Below are positions 26,137-34,899 of a stretch of 64,000 bases of DNA, in pieces. Made by a program: the position numbers and the translations under genes. The stretch comes from Olsenella_L sp051876355 (GTDB lineage: Bacteria; Actinomycetota; Coriobacteriia; Coriobacteriales; Atopobiaceae). Location of the stretch: NCBI GenBank assembly GCA_051876355.1, contig JBJEHU010000037.1, forward strand, positions 124,001 to 188,000, written 5' to 3'. The stretch's first letter is position 1. Each line of letters starts with the position of its first letter. The notes below the pieces were generated by a model. The model was given only the letters and a program-made list of their open reading frames with translations. It was not told the origin of the DNA and did no database searches.

Positions 26137-27612
26137 TTATGCCTTGAGCGCTGCCTTCTTTGCAGCAGCTTCTTCTGCGGCCTGCCTATCGCCTGCAAGC
26201 TGCTCCTTCGTGAAGCCGAAGGTGTAGGAGATGGCAGCGGCGGCGATGAAGGCGACAGCAGAGGCGATGCAGCCCATGGTCATGTTGAAGGTTCCGCCGG
26301 CGACGAAGCCGACAACGCCCAGAATGTTCGTGGCACCGAGGACATAGGTCGTGACATGGAAGATGCCTGCAAGGGCACCGCCGATAGCGCCGCCTGCAAT
26401 CATGCCGGCAAAGCAGTGCGTGTACTTGAAGCCGCAGCCGTAGAGCGCAGGCTCCGTGACGCCGCCGAGGATGCCCGAGAGGAAGTAGCCGAGGTTGGCG
26501 CCGCGCTCATCGGGCTCCTTGAGACGCAGGAATGCGCCGAATGCCATGCCCCAGGTTGCGAACTGGGCAATGCCGCCTGCAACCATCACGCAGGAGTCGG
26601 AGCCGAGCGTCAGGAGCTGCATGATGCCGAGGGTGAGGAGCACCTGATGCATGCCGGTCATGACCAGGAACTCCCAGAAGGCTGCAATGATCGTGAGGGC
26701 AAGGATGGTCGCGATGCCGCCGGCGTTGCCGAACGAGAACATGAAGCTGCCGATTGCATTGCCGAGGACAGAGCCGACAGGTGCAAGCGCGCAGAGGCCC
26801 ACGGGAACCATCACGAACATCGTGAGGAAGGGCACGAAGACCGTGGAGAGCATGTCGGGGATGATGCGCTTGAAGAGCTTTTCCACCTGCCAGAGCACCG
26901 GCATGCAGAGAAGGATCGGAAGCACCGTGTTCGAGTAGGTATTGAGCATGGCGGGCAGCCCATAGACCGACGTGAAGGCCTGTCCGGTATCTGCAGCGGC
27001 CGTGACGATGTTCACGAAATCAGGAGCGATGAGGATGCCTCCCATCATCATGCCGAGCATCCTGCTTGCGCCGAGCTGTGCTGCTGCGGCATAGCCCAGG
27101 TATATCGGCATGAAGTAGAAGCCGGCGTCGTAGATCCAGTTGTAGAACAGGTTGTAGATCGCGCTGTCGGCAGCCCAGACGTTGAGCATGCCGGGCCCTG
27201 CGATGACGGCGATGGTGCGGAACATTGCTGCGCCCATCATGACCGGGATGGCCGTGACCATCGTCTTCGAGAGGTAATTCAGGATCGCATTGCCGACGCG
27301 CTTTGCCGTCCACGGCTGCTTCTCGAGGTTCTGGTCCAGATTCTCGTCGACCGCGCCGCCGGCAGAGACGCCGAGCTTCACGATCGCGTCGTAGACCTTG
27401 GGCACATTCTGGCCGATGATGACCTGGTACTGGCCGCCCGACCACTGGCAGCCGAGCACTCCCTTGATGGCCTTGATCTCATCGTCGTTCGGGATGGATT
27501 CATCCTTCAGGTTGATCCTCAGCCTTGTCATGCAGTGCGCGATGTTGGTGATGTTGTCCTTGCCGCCGACTGCGTCGAGCACCTGATGCGCGATCTGTGC
27601 GTTGTCTGCCAT
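26137..27612 (-). CDS. PTS EIIBC, beta-glucoside/sucrose/MurNAc type, without EIIA
   Basis: A 491-residue PTS permease. Residues 1-85 are an EIIB domain with phosphocysteine in NIAHCMTRLRINLKD; residues about 105-465 are the EIIC domain with roughly ten membrane segments and the glucose-family motif GVTEPALYGCGFKY. A short Ala/Lys-rich tail ends the protein; no EIIA domain is present, as in MurP, TreB and some sucrose permeases, so it must borrow EIIA from another protein. AAGGAGG precedes the ATG at 27612. With the YdjC gene downstream it probably imports a disaccharide or amino sugar that carries N-acetyl groups. Confidence 0.88.
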   Translation of the reverse strand: MADNAQIAHQVLDAVGGKDNITNIAHCMTRLRINLKDESIPNDDEIKAIKGVLGCQWSGGQYQVIIGQNVPKVYDAIVKLGVSAGGAVDENLDQNLEKQPWTAKRVGNAILNYLSKTMVTAIPVMMGAAMFRTIAVIAGPGMLNVWAADSAIYNLFYNWIYDAGFYFMPIYLGYAAAAQLGASRMLGMMMGGILIAPDFVNIVTAAADTGQAFTSVYGLPAMLNTYSNTVLPILLCMPVLWQVEKLFKRIIPDMLSTVFVPFLTMFVMVPVGLCALAPVGSVLGNAIGSFMFSFGNAGGIATILALTIIAAFWEFLVMTGMHQVLLTLGIMQLLTLGSDSCVMVAGGIAQFATWGMAFGAFLRLKEPDERGANLGYFLSGILGGVTEPALYGCGFKYTHCFAGMIAGGAIGGALAGIFHVTTYVLGATNILGVVGFVAGGTFNMTMGCIASAVAFIAAAAISYTFGFTKEQLAGDRQAAEEAAAKKAALKA

Positions 27613-28052
27613 GCCTTCTCCTCCTTGTGGACAATGTCGTCCTTCAGCGCTTCTGTCCTGTGCTGTGGAGGATGGTGCCTTCCTTCGGGCGGGAAGGATA
27701 TCAGCCATATTCATCCGACCAGATTGGCGGTTCTTCTCCGGGGGTGGCCATTTTGTTCCGGCTCTGCGGCGGCCAATTATGCCCGGCTCTAACACTGGCC
27801 AGAGATCCAGCTATCCTGAAATCCCGCGGCCATCTCAGAAGCGAAGTGGCGAGCTGTACTGAATGAATCCGATTTCGCTAAGGATTCGCCCCTCAATATG
27901 TTCCTGATTGCAAGGGAGCAGCCTCAGGAAGCATTGATGCCAGATTGCTTCTGTCTCTTCATGGAGCTTCCTCTTGCCCTGCATGAACCCCTGCATTCAC
28001 TGACCAGGAACAAGGGACAGATGCGAGATTCTGTGCTGTGAGTTCCAAGAGA
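27613..28052. other. 440-bp intergenic stretch with IS21-end-like repeats
   Basis: No gene supported. At 27744-27800 a GGCCA...CCGGCTCT unit occurs twice in tandem (GGCCATTTTGTTCCGGCTCT, then GGCCAATTATGCCCGGCTCT about 28 bp on) and a third partial GGCCA follows. Repeated GGCCA/CCGG units like these are seen at ends of IS21-family elements; no transposase gene is nearby, so it would be a terminal remnant. The promoter for the EIIBC gene must also lie here. Confidence 0.35.
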
Positions 28053-28079
28053 AGGGCGGAACCCTGAAGATTCCGCCCT
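28053..28079 (-). terminator. Terminator after the TIM-barrel gene
   Basis: A 9-bp stem AGGGCGGAA with TTCCGCCCT around CCCTGAAGA, about 40 bp past the stop; TTCTCTT follows on the minus strand. Confidence 0.65.
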
Positions 28080-28118
28080 GGAAGATCTGTGCCTTATGGA
28101 TGTGCTTCTGCCAGTCTC

Positions 28119-28865
28119 CTAGCTTCGGTATCGTGCCATCATCTCGGAGAAGAGCTCCTGCACCGAAGGCGGCGTGTAGGTGATTGCATTTGCGCCGGCT
28201 TCGATCGTGGCAAGGATGGTATCGGGCTTGTTGCCGCCCGTCGCGATAATGGGGACATTGGGGTGCTTCTGCCGGATAGCACGCACGATATTGACGGTAT
28301 CCTTGCCGCCTGCGACATTCAGGATGGCAGCGCCAGCTGCCAGGCGGGCATCGATGTCGGTCTGGGGTGTCGCGACCGTCACGACGGTCGGGATATCGAC
28401 AGCGCGGGAGACGCCGAGCAGGTTCACATTCGAGATCGGCGCATTGAGGACGACGCCCATGGCACCCTGGGACTCCACGTCCTTCGCAAGCGATATTGTT
28501 CTCATGCCACGTGTCGTGCCGCCGCCGACGCCGCAGAATACCGGCACGCTCGCAGCGCTGATGATGGCAGCGGAGATGGACTGCTGGGGCGTGAAGGGAT
28601 AGACCGCAAACACGGCATCCGCATCGCAGTTCTTGATGATGGCAAGGTCGGTCGTGAAGACGAGGCTCTTGATCCTTCTGCCGTAGATGACGATGCCGGA
28701 GGCACGTCTTATCTCCTGTGGCATCTTCAGGATGTTGTGGCGGAGCCTCGACTCGATGGAGGGGACGGTACGCTCTTCCTTGGGGATCTGAGGGTTGCCC
28801 GAAAGCGGGGGAGCGCTTTCCACGACGGGGGGATTGCCGGGATTGATGGGCTTTGCTTCGGGCAT
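28119..28865 (-). CDS. Conserved TIM-barrel protein, often labelled hydrolase, function unknown
   Basis: A 248-residue protein with a basic, Pro-rich N-terminal extension of about 35 residues, then a beta/alpha barrel: SGIVIYGRRIKSLVFTTDLAIIKNCDADAVFAVYPFTPQ, CGVGGGTTRG, MGVVLNAPISNVNLLG, and a C-terminal phosphate-binding-like end IIATGGNKPDTILATIEAGANAITYTPPS. The same type occurs in many Firmicutes under a hydrolase label that I cannot justify. The GG and AGAN elements resemble ThiG, HisA and NanE-like barrels, suggesting a phosphorylated ligand. It stands alone, divergent from queH. Confidence 0.7.
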   Translation of the reverse strand: MPEAKPINPGNPPVVESAPPLSGNPQIPKEERTVPSIESRLRHNILKMPQEIRRASGIVIYGRRIKSLVFTTDLAIIKNCDADAVFAVYPFTPQQSISAAIISAASVPVFCGVGGGTTRGMRTISLAKDVESQGAMGVVLNAPISNVNLLGVSRAVDIPTVVTVATPQTDIDARLAAGAAILNVAGGKDTVNIVRAIRQKHPNVPIIATGGNKPDTILATIEAGANAITYTPPSVQELFSEMMARYRS

Positions 28866-29017
28866 GGGGCACCTCGCTCTGTCTTTGGGATTTTTGCTGC
28901 CTTCATGCTACCCACCTGCGCGGGTTTTACGCTTTTCGCAGAACAAATTTCTGTGGCTGCAACAGATGGCTTTGAATGCTACGGTTGTAGCAGCAATAGA
29001 CCATAAGAGAGGAATCT

Positions 29018-29638
29018 ATGGGCACACCGCTCCTTCTTCATGCCTGCTGCGGGCCCTGCTCGCTCGAGCCGGTGAAATATCTGCGCGAGGAAGGCTTCGA
29101 GCCGACCATCTGCTGGACAAATCCGAACATCCAGCCCATTGAAGAGCATGACAAGCGCCTGAAGACCCTGCTTGCCTGGGCAGATGAAGTGGCCCACGTG
29201 CCGGTGATCGTTGCAGAGGACCGCCGCGATCTCTGGGAGGCGAAGGTGGCGCCAGCCGGGCTTGCGCGCGAGGCGCGCTGCCGTGCCTGCTACCGCGTGC
29301 GTCTCGAGGAGTCCTGCAGGGTAGCGAAGGAAGAGGGCTTCCACTACATCTCGACGACGCTTGTCGTCTCGCCCTACCAGCTCTTCGATGCCTGCCATGA
29401 GGTGCTTTCGAAGCTTGCGCCGAAGTATGGCCTGGAGGAGGTTTGGCGCGACTTCAGGCCCCATTATCCGGAGTCGGTCACCGATTCCCGTGCGCTCGGG
29501 ATGTATCGGCAGAACTACTGCGGCTGCCGCTTCTCTGCGGCAGAAGCTGCCATCGAACGGCATGAAGCACGCGACATGCGCAAGGCCGAGCACAAGGCGA
29601 ATCAGGCAGCAGCTCGATGTGTGCCTTGTGCACAGTGA
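29018..29638 (+). CDS. queH: Epoxyqueuosine reductase QueH
   Basis: QueH reduces epoxyqueuosine to queuosine in tRNA and replaces QueG in many bacteria. The 206-residue protein has the cysteine pairs of the family: HACCGPCS at the start, CRACYRVR in the middle and YCGC near 165, which hold a 4Fe-4S cluster and the neighbouring iron site. GAGAGG lies before the ATG. It is 66 bp upstream of queA on the same strand, so two queuosine steps are encoded together; tgt is 4 kb further downstream. Confidence 0.92.
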   Translation: MGTPLLLHACCGPCSLEPVKYLREEGFEPTICWTNPNIQPIEEHDKRLKTLLAWADEVAHVPVIVAEDRRDLWEAKVAPAGLAREARCRACYRVRLEESCRVAKEEGFHYISTTLVVSPYQLFDACHEVLSKLAPKYGLEEVWRDFRPHYPESVTDSRALGMYRQNYCGCRFSAAEAAIERHEARDMRKAEHKANQAAARCVPCAQ

Positions 29639-29704
29639 GCCTGAAAGCTCAAAGCGCGCTATCATCAACAAGGCATAACGTAAAGATCAAAAAGGATTAT
29701 CTCT

Positions 29705-30868
29705 ATGCGCACTGACGATTTCGACTATCCGCTGCCTGATGAGCTCATCGCGCAGGAGCCGGCAGACCCGAGGGATTCCTGCCGCCTCTTCGTGCTGCAC
29801 CGCGAGAACGGTGGCCACGAGTACCGCACGTTCACCGATATCGGCGAGTACCTCGAGCCGGGAGACCTGCTCGTCGCAAACAAGACCCGTGTCATGCCGG
29901 CACGTCTCGTCGGCAGGAAGCGCCAGACAGGCGGCGTCTCCGAGACATTGCTCCTGAAGCGCCGCGAGGACAAGGATCCTCTGGGACATGTCTGGGAGTG
30001 CCTCGTGAACCCGGGCAAGCGCCTGAAGCCGGGCAATGTCGTCGAGTATCGTCCAGGTGGCGCCCATGCACTGGAGACGGCTCCGGTCGTCCTTACGGGC
30101 GAGATCGTCGACTACGTGGACGATTCGCGCGGCGGCAGGCTCGTGCGCTTTGCGCCGGCAGAGGGGCTTACGCTCGACGAGGCCATGCACAAGGCAGGAC
30201 ATGTGCCCCTGCCTCCCTACATCACGCAGTATGAGGGCGACCCCGAGAAGTACCAGACCGTCTATGCCATGCATGAGGAGCACTCCGCAGCAGCCCCGAC
30301 AGCAGGACTTCACTTCACGCCTGAGCTCATCGAGCGCCTTGAGAAGCAGGGCATCGGCTGGAAGACTGTGGAGCTCGAGGTCGGCATCGACACCTTCCGC
30401 CTCGTCGAGGAGGACGATCCTACGAAGCATGTCATGCATACCGAGCGCTATCACGTCCCGCAAGATGTCGTGGATGCCGTGCATGCAACGAAGGCAGCGG
30501 GGCATCGCGTGATTGCCGTCGGCACGACGAGTGTCCGGTCGCTCGAGAGCGCCTGGGAGGCAGATGCACCGGTCTCCAATCCTCCGGTAACGGCACGCCG
30601 CTTCGAGGATGCACAGGATTCTGCCAAGGTCACGGGCAAGGGCGATATCGTGGAGCGCAAGAACGCCACGACGAACCTCTATCTCATGCCGGGCTCGACC
30701 TACCACGTGGTCGATGCCCTGATCACGAACTTCCATGTGCCGCGCTCGACCCTCATGATGCTTGTCTCCGCCTTCGCGACGAGGGACCAGATCATGGACG
30801 CCTATCAGGATGCAATCGACCACCGCTTCAGGATGCTTTCCTTCGGCGATGCGATGTTCATCGACTAG
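29705..30868 (+). CDS. queA: S-adenosylmethionine:tRNA ribosyltransferase-isomerase QueA
   Basis: QueA transfers the ribosyl part of SAM to 7-aminomethyl-7-deazaguanine in tRNA to make epoxyqueuosine. The 387-residue product shows the complete family pattern: FDYPLPDELIAQEPADPRD at the N-terminus, LVANKTRVMPARL, HVPLPPYI, TAGLHFTPELIERL, TVELEVGIDTFRLV, GTTSVRSLESA, TNFHVPRSTLMMLVSAF and FGDAMFI at the end. AAGGATTATCTCT precedes the ATG. It works between Tgt and QueH. Confidence 0.96.
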   Translation: MRTDDFDYPLPDELIAQEPADPRDSCRLFVLHRENGGHEYRTFTDIGEYLEPGDLLVANKTRVMPARLVGRKRQTGGVSETLLLKRREDKDPLGHVWECLVNPGKRLKPGNVVEYRPGGAHALETAPVVLTGEIVDYVDDSRGGRLVRFAPAEGLTLDEAMHKAGHVPLPPYITQYEGDPEKYQTVYAMHEEHSAAAPTAGLHFTPELIERLEKQGIGWKTVELEVGIDTFRLVEEDDPTKHVMHTERYHVPQDVVDAVHATKAAGHRVIAVGTTSVRSLESAWEADAPVSNPPVTARRFEDAQDSAKVTGKGDIVERKNATTNLYLMPGSTYHVVDALITNFHVPRSTLMMLVSAFATRDQIMDAYQDAIDHRFRMLSFGDAMFID

Positions 30869-30895
30869 GCCATCTGCAGCATATCAAGCTATGAA

Positions 30896-30930
30896 GAAGG
30901 CCGGATCTGCGTGATGCAGGTCCGGCCTTC
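30896..30930. terminator. Bidirectional terminator between queA and the coiled-coil gene
   Basis: A 15-bp stem (GAAGGCCGGATCTGC with GCAGGTCCGGCCTTC, one imperfect pair) around GTGAT, placed between two convergent genes with TCTTC-rich flanks. Confidence 0.8.
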
Positions 30931-30954
30931 TCAATGCTCTGCAGATGTTTGCTT

Positions 30955-32178
30955 CTAGTGCGTCAGGAACCAGATAACGAGGAGGATGACGGCAGCGATT
31001 ACGATGAGGAGGGAGATGAAGGTGATGCGCTGCTTTCTCGTGGAGCTCCTGAGCTGCTTTTCGGAGCGGGCAAGCGAGCTCACTTCCTGCTTCTGGATAT
31101 CGACGAGGCGCTGCTTCTCTGCCACGGATTCAGCGAGCTTTTTCGTGACCTCGGGGTGGGCATGGATGTCCTCTGCCTCATCGAGGAGCTTCTGGGCGGC
31201 CTCGATATTTGCCTGAGCCGTGTCGCGGTCCTTCGAGGCATCGCGGATCCCCATCTCGCGCTGCACGACATCGTTGTCGAGCGTTGCCTCCTCGGTCTGG
31301 AAGCTCTGGTAACGCTCGTCGTACTCGGCCTTCCGACGCTTGGCTTCGGTGCTTGCTTCCTCTGCTGCTTTCTGCGCGGAATCGAGTGCCTGCTGCTGGT
31401 TCCAGAGATGGCGCTGGGCGGCATCGACATTCTTCTGTGCCTCGTCGGTAACCAGGGGGATGTCTGCCTTCGTGCTCTCGAGGTGTGCCTTTTCGGCAGA
31501 GATCTCCTGCTCCATGCGGGCAATGGCGCCAGCATCGGTATCAGGCCTGCCTTTGAGCTCCTCGAAGTCGGCATTGAGCTTGCGAAGACGTGCCTGGGCA
31601 TTGTCGTAGGCCTTGTTCGCGGCAGAGATCCTCTGCTCGCGGCGTGCCTGCGCATCGTTTGCCTCGGTCTGTGCAGCCTTGGCGGCCTTCTTCGCCTCGG
31701 AGAGGAGCTTTGCCGTATCGTCAGCGCGGCCACGGGTGGATTCCATGACGTTCTGGAAAGGCTTGAGCGCTTCTGCATGCTCCGTGCGCATGGCTTCGAG
31801 CTCGCCGGCCAGCTTGTCATGCTCTTCCTTCAGGGCCTCGATGCGGCGCTCTGCTGCGGCCTTCGCCTTCTCGGCATCCGTCCTGGCCTTCGTCTGCTCG
31901 GAGACGATCTGGGCGTAGCTTCTCGTCACATCGATCCTGTGGTCGAGCACCTTCTTGTCCTCGGCGAGTGCGGACTCTGCCTTCTTGAGCTCGGAGCGGG
32001 CATTCGAGTGCTCCTTCGAGGCAGCGTGCACCTGCCTCACGGCAGCAAGGCCGCCTGTGAAGCCAGAGGAGCCCTTCGGCTTCTTCTGTGTCTTCTGGTC
32101 CTTCTGCTGCCTCTTGTCCCTGCGCCTCTCATGGCGGGGCTTCTTCGTATCGCTGCGCTCTTCTGCGTTGTCCTGCAT
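30955..32178 (-). CDS. Long coiled-coil protein with C-terminal membrane anchor
   Basis: A 407-residue protein not belonging to a family I can name. Residues 1-40 are highly basic and Lys/Arg/Gln-rich; a GSSGFTGGLAAVRQ hinge follows; about 55-375 is heptad-rich, Ala/Glu/Lys/Gln-rich coiled coil; the end is a basic KQLRSSTRKQR patch and one hydrophobic segment ISLLIVIAAVILLVIWFL, then TH. There is no signal peptide, so it should be tail-anchored with the rod in the cytoplasm. The ATG at 32178 has AAGGAG 10 bases upstream. A structural or division-site role is a guess. The small gene at 49967 has the same architecture. Confidence 0.6.
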   Translation of the reverse strand: MQDNAEERSDTKKPRHERRRDKRQQKDQKTQKKPKGSSGFTGGLAAVRQVHAASKEHSNARSELKKAESALAEDKKVLDHRIDVTRSYAQIVSEQTKARTDAEKAKAAAERRIEALKEEHDKLAGELEAMRTEHAEALKPFQNVMESTRGRADDTAKLLSEAKKAAKAAQTEANDAQARREQRISAANKAYDNAQARLRKLNADFEELKGRPDTDAGAIARMEQEISAEKAHLESTKADIPLVTDEAQKNVDAAQRHLWNQQQALDSAQKAAEEASTEAKRRKAEYDERYQSFQTEEATLDNDVVQREMGIRDASKDRDTAQANIEAAQKLLDEAEDIHAHPEVTKKLAESVAEKQRLVDIQKQEVSSLARSEKQLRSSTRKQRITFISLLIVIAAVILLVIWFLTH

Positions 32179-32448
32179 GGTTTCCAAGCTCCTTGGTGCT
32201 TCAGCATGTACATGTACCATTTTGGCGCATTTCCGCCCGCCGCTGCCCAGAAATAGGAAAGCGGGTGTCATTTCATGCCATCGCGGACAGCTGCAGAGCT
32301 TCGAGATGGAGGGAATATGCTGGAACATTCTGGATTCTGCGTAGTGAAAAGAAAGTGTGTCACAAGTGCACAAGTTTTGTTACAGTAATAGCAAATGCGC
32401 ATTGCGGGGCAGCCCGCGCGCTCCATTGTCGTGTCAAAGGAGAAAAAG

Positions 32449-32724
32449 ATGGTTTCCAAGCAGACGACCATTGTCAACGCAACTGGTCTTCACGCACGTC
32501 CCGCTTCCCAGTTTGTTGCTGCCGCGAAGAAGTTCCCCTGCAATGTGACGATCAAGGACCTCACGAAGGGCTCCGCTCCCGTCAACGCTAAGTCCATCAT
32601 GATGATTCTCGCTGCTGGCCTCGCAGCTGGCACCAAGGTCGAGGTTGCCTGCGACGGCGACCAGGAGCAGGAAGCTCTCGACACCCTCGTTGCCCTGATT
32701 GACGACGGCTTTGGCGAGAAGTAG
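32449..32724 (+). CDS. ptsH: Phosphocarrier protein HPr
   Basis: HPr carries phosphate from enzyme I to the PTS EIIA proteins. The 91-residue product has the active His15 in GLHARPAS and the regulatory serine at Ser49 in KSIMMIL, aligned with Ser46 of Gram-positive HPr, so control by an HPr kinase or CcpA-like system is possible. The start at 32449 has AAAGGAG upstream. It is not beside ptsI here. It would serve both PTS systems in this window. The upstream 270 bp holds its promoter. Confidence 0.93.
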   Translation: MVSKQTTIVNATGLHARPASQFVAAAKKFPCNVTIKDLTKGSAPVNAKSIMMILAAGLAAGTKVEVACDGDQEQEALDTLVALIDDGFGEK

Positions 32725-32749
32725 TCAGACACCTGCACTCAAGCAAGGA

Positions 32750-33667
32750 TTGGCCGGTACAGCCCGGTGCCCTCAGGGCATCGGGCTGTGCTTGTTTGAT
32801 CTCGATGGAACGATCCTGACCCATCACCAGGGCATCGCCCCTCGGGTCACGGCTGCCATCAAGCTGCTCCAGGACCACGGCGTCGCGACAGCGGTCTGCA
32901 GCGGACGACCCCGTGGCCTCATCGAAGGTCCGGTCACCGAAGCAGAGTGCATGGACTACTTCGTGTCGGCCAATGGTGCCTGCATCGCTGACAAGGACCT
33001 CAAGCCGCTCGTGCGCAGGCCTATCGAACGCGAAGATGCGCTTCGCATCTTCCAGGCATTCAAGCCGCTCCACGCTGCCTGGCATGTCCATCTCGGGATG
33101 GACACCTATGCAGAGATCGGCGCGATCTCCTATATGACGGGACAGGCAGAAGGGAAGAGCGAGGCATCGCTCCTCTCTCTCATCAAGCGCTTCCGCGATT
33201 TTCCGGTCGGCAAGCTCAAGGGCTGGCACAACTGCATCTCGGTGCTGCCGAGGCTCAAGGAAGCAGAGGGCGGGATCGAGAAGCTCGACTGCTCCTTCCC
33301 GGTGCCTGAGAACATGAAAGTCGCCGAGCGCATCCTCGAGCAGGAAGGCATCTGGGAGTTCGCAGAGATGGGCACAGCCCAGATCGAGATCACGAAGAAG
33401 GGTGTCACGAAGGGCACGGGCGCCGAGGTGCTTGCTGCCTATCTCGGCATCCCGAAAGAGGCGACCGTCGCCTTCGGAGACGGCGGGAATGACATGCCGC
33501 TCATCGGGCACGTCGGCCATTTCGTCGCAATGGGCAACGCGACGGAAGAGCTCAAGGCCAAGGCAGACGAGATCTGCCCGAGCATCGATGAGGACGGCGT
33601 CGCCGTCTGGATCGAGTCGGTGCTCGAAGAGGCACATGCATGCGAGAAGGAGTCTCCACGTGGCTAG
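32750..33667 (+). CDS. Cof-type HAD-IIB phosphatase
   Basis: A HAD-superfamily hydrolase of about 305 residues: motif I FDLDGTIL with the nucleophile Asp, motif II VCSGRPRG, a C2-type cap, Lys in KGVTKGTGAEVL, and motif IV FGDGGNDMPLI. Cof proteins dephosphorylate sugar phosphates, cofactors or flavins. The start is uncertain: no ATG occurs in frame, so a TTG at 32750 (AAGGA adjacent) is taken; a TTG at 32699 would overlap ptsH by 26 bp. The 3' end overlaps the tgt start by 8 bp, tying ptsH, this gene and tgt into one unit. Confidence 0.82.
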   Translation: MAGTARCPQGIGLCLFDLDGTILTHHQGIAPRVTAAIKLLQDHGVATAVCSGRPRGLIEGPVTEAECMDYFVSANGACIADKDLKPLVRRPIEREDALRIFQAFKPLHAAWHVHLGMDTYAEIGAISYMTGQAEGKSEASLLSLIKRFRDFPVGKLKGWHNCISVLPRLKEAEGGIEKLDCSFPVPENMKVAERILEQEGIWEFAEMGTAQIEITKKGVTKGTGAEVLAAYLGIPKEATVAFGDGGNDMPLIGHVGHFVAMGNATEELKAKADEICPSIDEDGVAVWIESVLEEAHACEKESPRG

Positions 33668-34802
33668 CAATCCGAATTTCACATTCACGGTCCAGGCAGA
33701 AGATCCGAAGACCCATGCACGTGCAGGACTCATCCATACCGAGCACGGCGACATTCCGACACCCATCTTCATGCCGGTCGGCACGAAGGCGACAGTGAAG
33801 GGGATCCTCCCTGCCCAGCTCGAGGAGCTTGGCGCCAAGATCATCCTCGCGAACACGTACCATCTCGCGAACAGGCCGGGAGCCAATCTTGTGGAAGAGA
33901 TGGGCGGCCTTCACGAGTTCATGCAGTGGCACCGTCCGATCCTCACCGATTCGGGCGGCTTCCAGGTCTTCTCCCACGGCGAGTTCACGAAGCTCTCCGA
34001 TGAGGGCGTGACGTTCCGTGCGGTCGACTACGATGGCTCCTACATCCACTGGACGCCCGAGGACAACATGCATATCGCAGAGCAGCTCGGTGCCGACATC
34101 GTGATGCAGCTCGACCAGTGCCCGCCCTATCCGGCAGAGCGCCCGTTCGTCGAGCGCGCCGTCGAGCTCTCGAGCGCCTGGGCAGAGCGCTGCTTTGCCG
34201 CACACACCCGCGAGGATCAGGCCCTCTTCGGTATCGTCCAGGGCGGCATGCATATGGACCTGCGCCTGAGGTCGCTCAAGCATCTCGAGGAATGTGCCGA
34301 CTTCCCTGGCTACGGCATCGGCGGCTACTCGGTCGGCGAGGATTTCAAGACGATGTGCGAGACGCTCGATCCGCTTGTCTCCGAATACATGCCGAAGGAC
34401 AAGCCCCGCTACCTCATGGGCGTCGGCAACCCGACGACGCTCGTGCATGAAGTGGGCTGCGGCGTCGATATGTTCGACTGCGTGCTGCCGACGCGCACGG
34501 CGCGCATGGGAACCGCGTTCAGCCATGAGGGAAGGATGAACCTCAAGAACGCGAAGTACACGCACGACCATGGCCCGCTCGACGAGAAGTGCACCTGCCC
34601 GGTCTGCACGGGCGGCTTCACGCGTGCCTATATCCACCACCTCGTGAAGCAGCAGGAGATGGTCGGCGCCATCCTCCTCTCGATGCACAACATCTATTTC
34701 CTCCTCGAGCTCATGCGCCAGGCACGTGCAGCCATCTTTGCCGGCACGTACAAGGAATTCGAGGACGAATGGATGGCATCGGAAGCGGTGCACGACTTCT
34801 GA
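33660..34802 (+). CDS. tgt: tRNA-guanine transglycosylase
   Basis: Tgt exchanges guanine 34 of certain tRNAs for the queuosine precursor preQ1. The 380-residue enzyme has the catalytic DSGGFQVFS, GIVQGGMHMDLR, GGYSVGE, MGVGNPTTL and LPTRTARMGTAF with the nucleophile Asp in MFDCVLPTR; zinc ligands appear as CTCPVC with a His in SMHN. A GTG at 33660 with AGAAGGAG upstream is the start. It acts before QueA and QueH encoded at 29-31 kb. Confidence 0.96.
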   Translation: MASNPNFTFTVQAEDPKTHARAGLIHTEHGDIPTPIFMPVGTKATVKGILPAQLEELGAKIILANTYHLANRPGANLVEEMGGLHEFMQWHRPILTDSGGFQVFSHGEFTKLSDEGVTFRAVDYDGSYIHWTPEDNMHIAEQLGADIVMQLDQCPPYPAERPFVERAVELSSAWAERCFAAHTREDQALFGIVQGGMHMDLRLRSLKHLEECADFPGYGIGGYSVGEDFKTMCETLDPLVSEYMPKDKPRYLMGVGNPTTLVHEVGCGVDMFDCVLPTRTARMGTAFSHEGRMNLKNAKYTHDHGPLDEKCTCPVCTGGFTRAYIHHLVKQQEMVGAILLSMHNIYFLLELMRQARAAIFAGTYKEFEDEWMASEAVHDF

Positions 34803-34820
34803 TTGCGCACATCTAGGCAT

Positions 34821-34849
34821 TTTGCCAAACGATTCCGTGTCCCTATAAT
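34821..34849 (+). promoter_or_regulatory. Promoter of the secD operon
   Basis: A -35-like TTTGCC (34821-34826) and a consensus -10 TATAAT (34844-34849) with 17-bp spacing, 50 bp before the secD start. Confidence 0.7.
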
Positions 34850-34899
34850 GGTTCTGTTGCAGATACGATGGACCATAGGTTCCAGAAAGTTGCAGGGAC

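Noticed and set aside
25276..27792. An 838-codon open frame on the plus strand
   Set aside because: Antisense to the YdjC and EIIBC genes, both of which have clear motifs; a codon-bias artefact.
32450..32724. A hypothetical N-terminal extension of HPr from 32395
   Set aside because: The extra 18 residues lie before a clear AAAGGAG ribosome site and do not belong to HPr.
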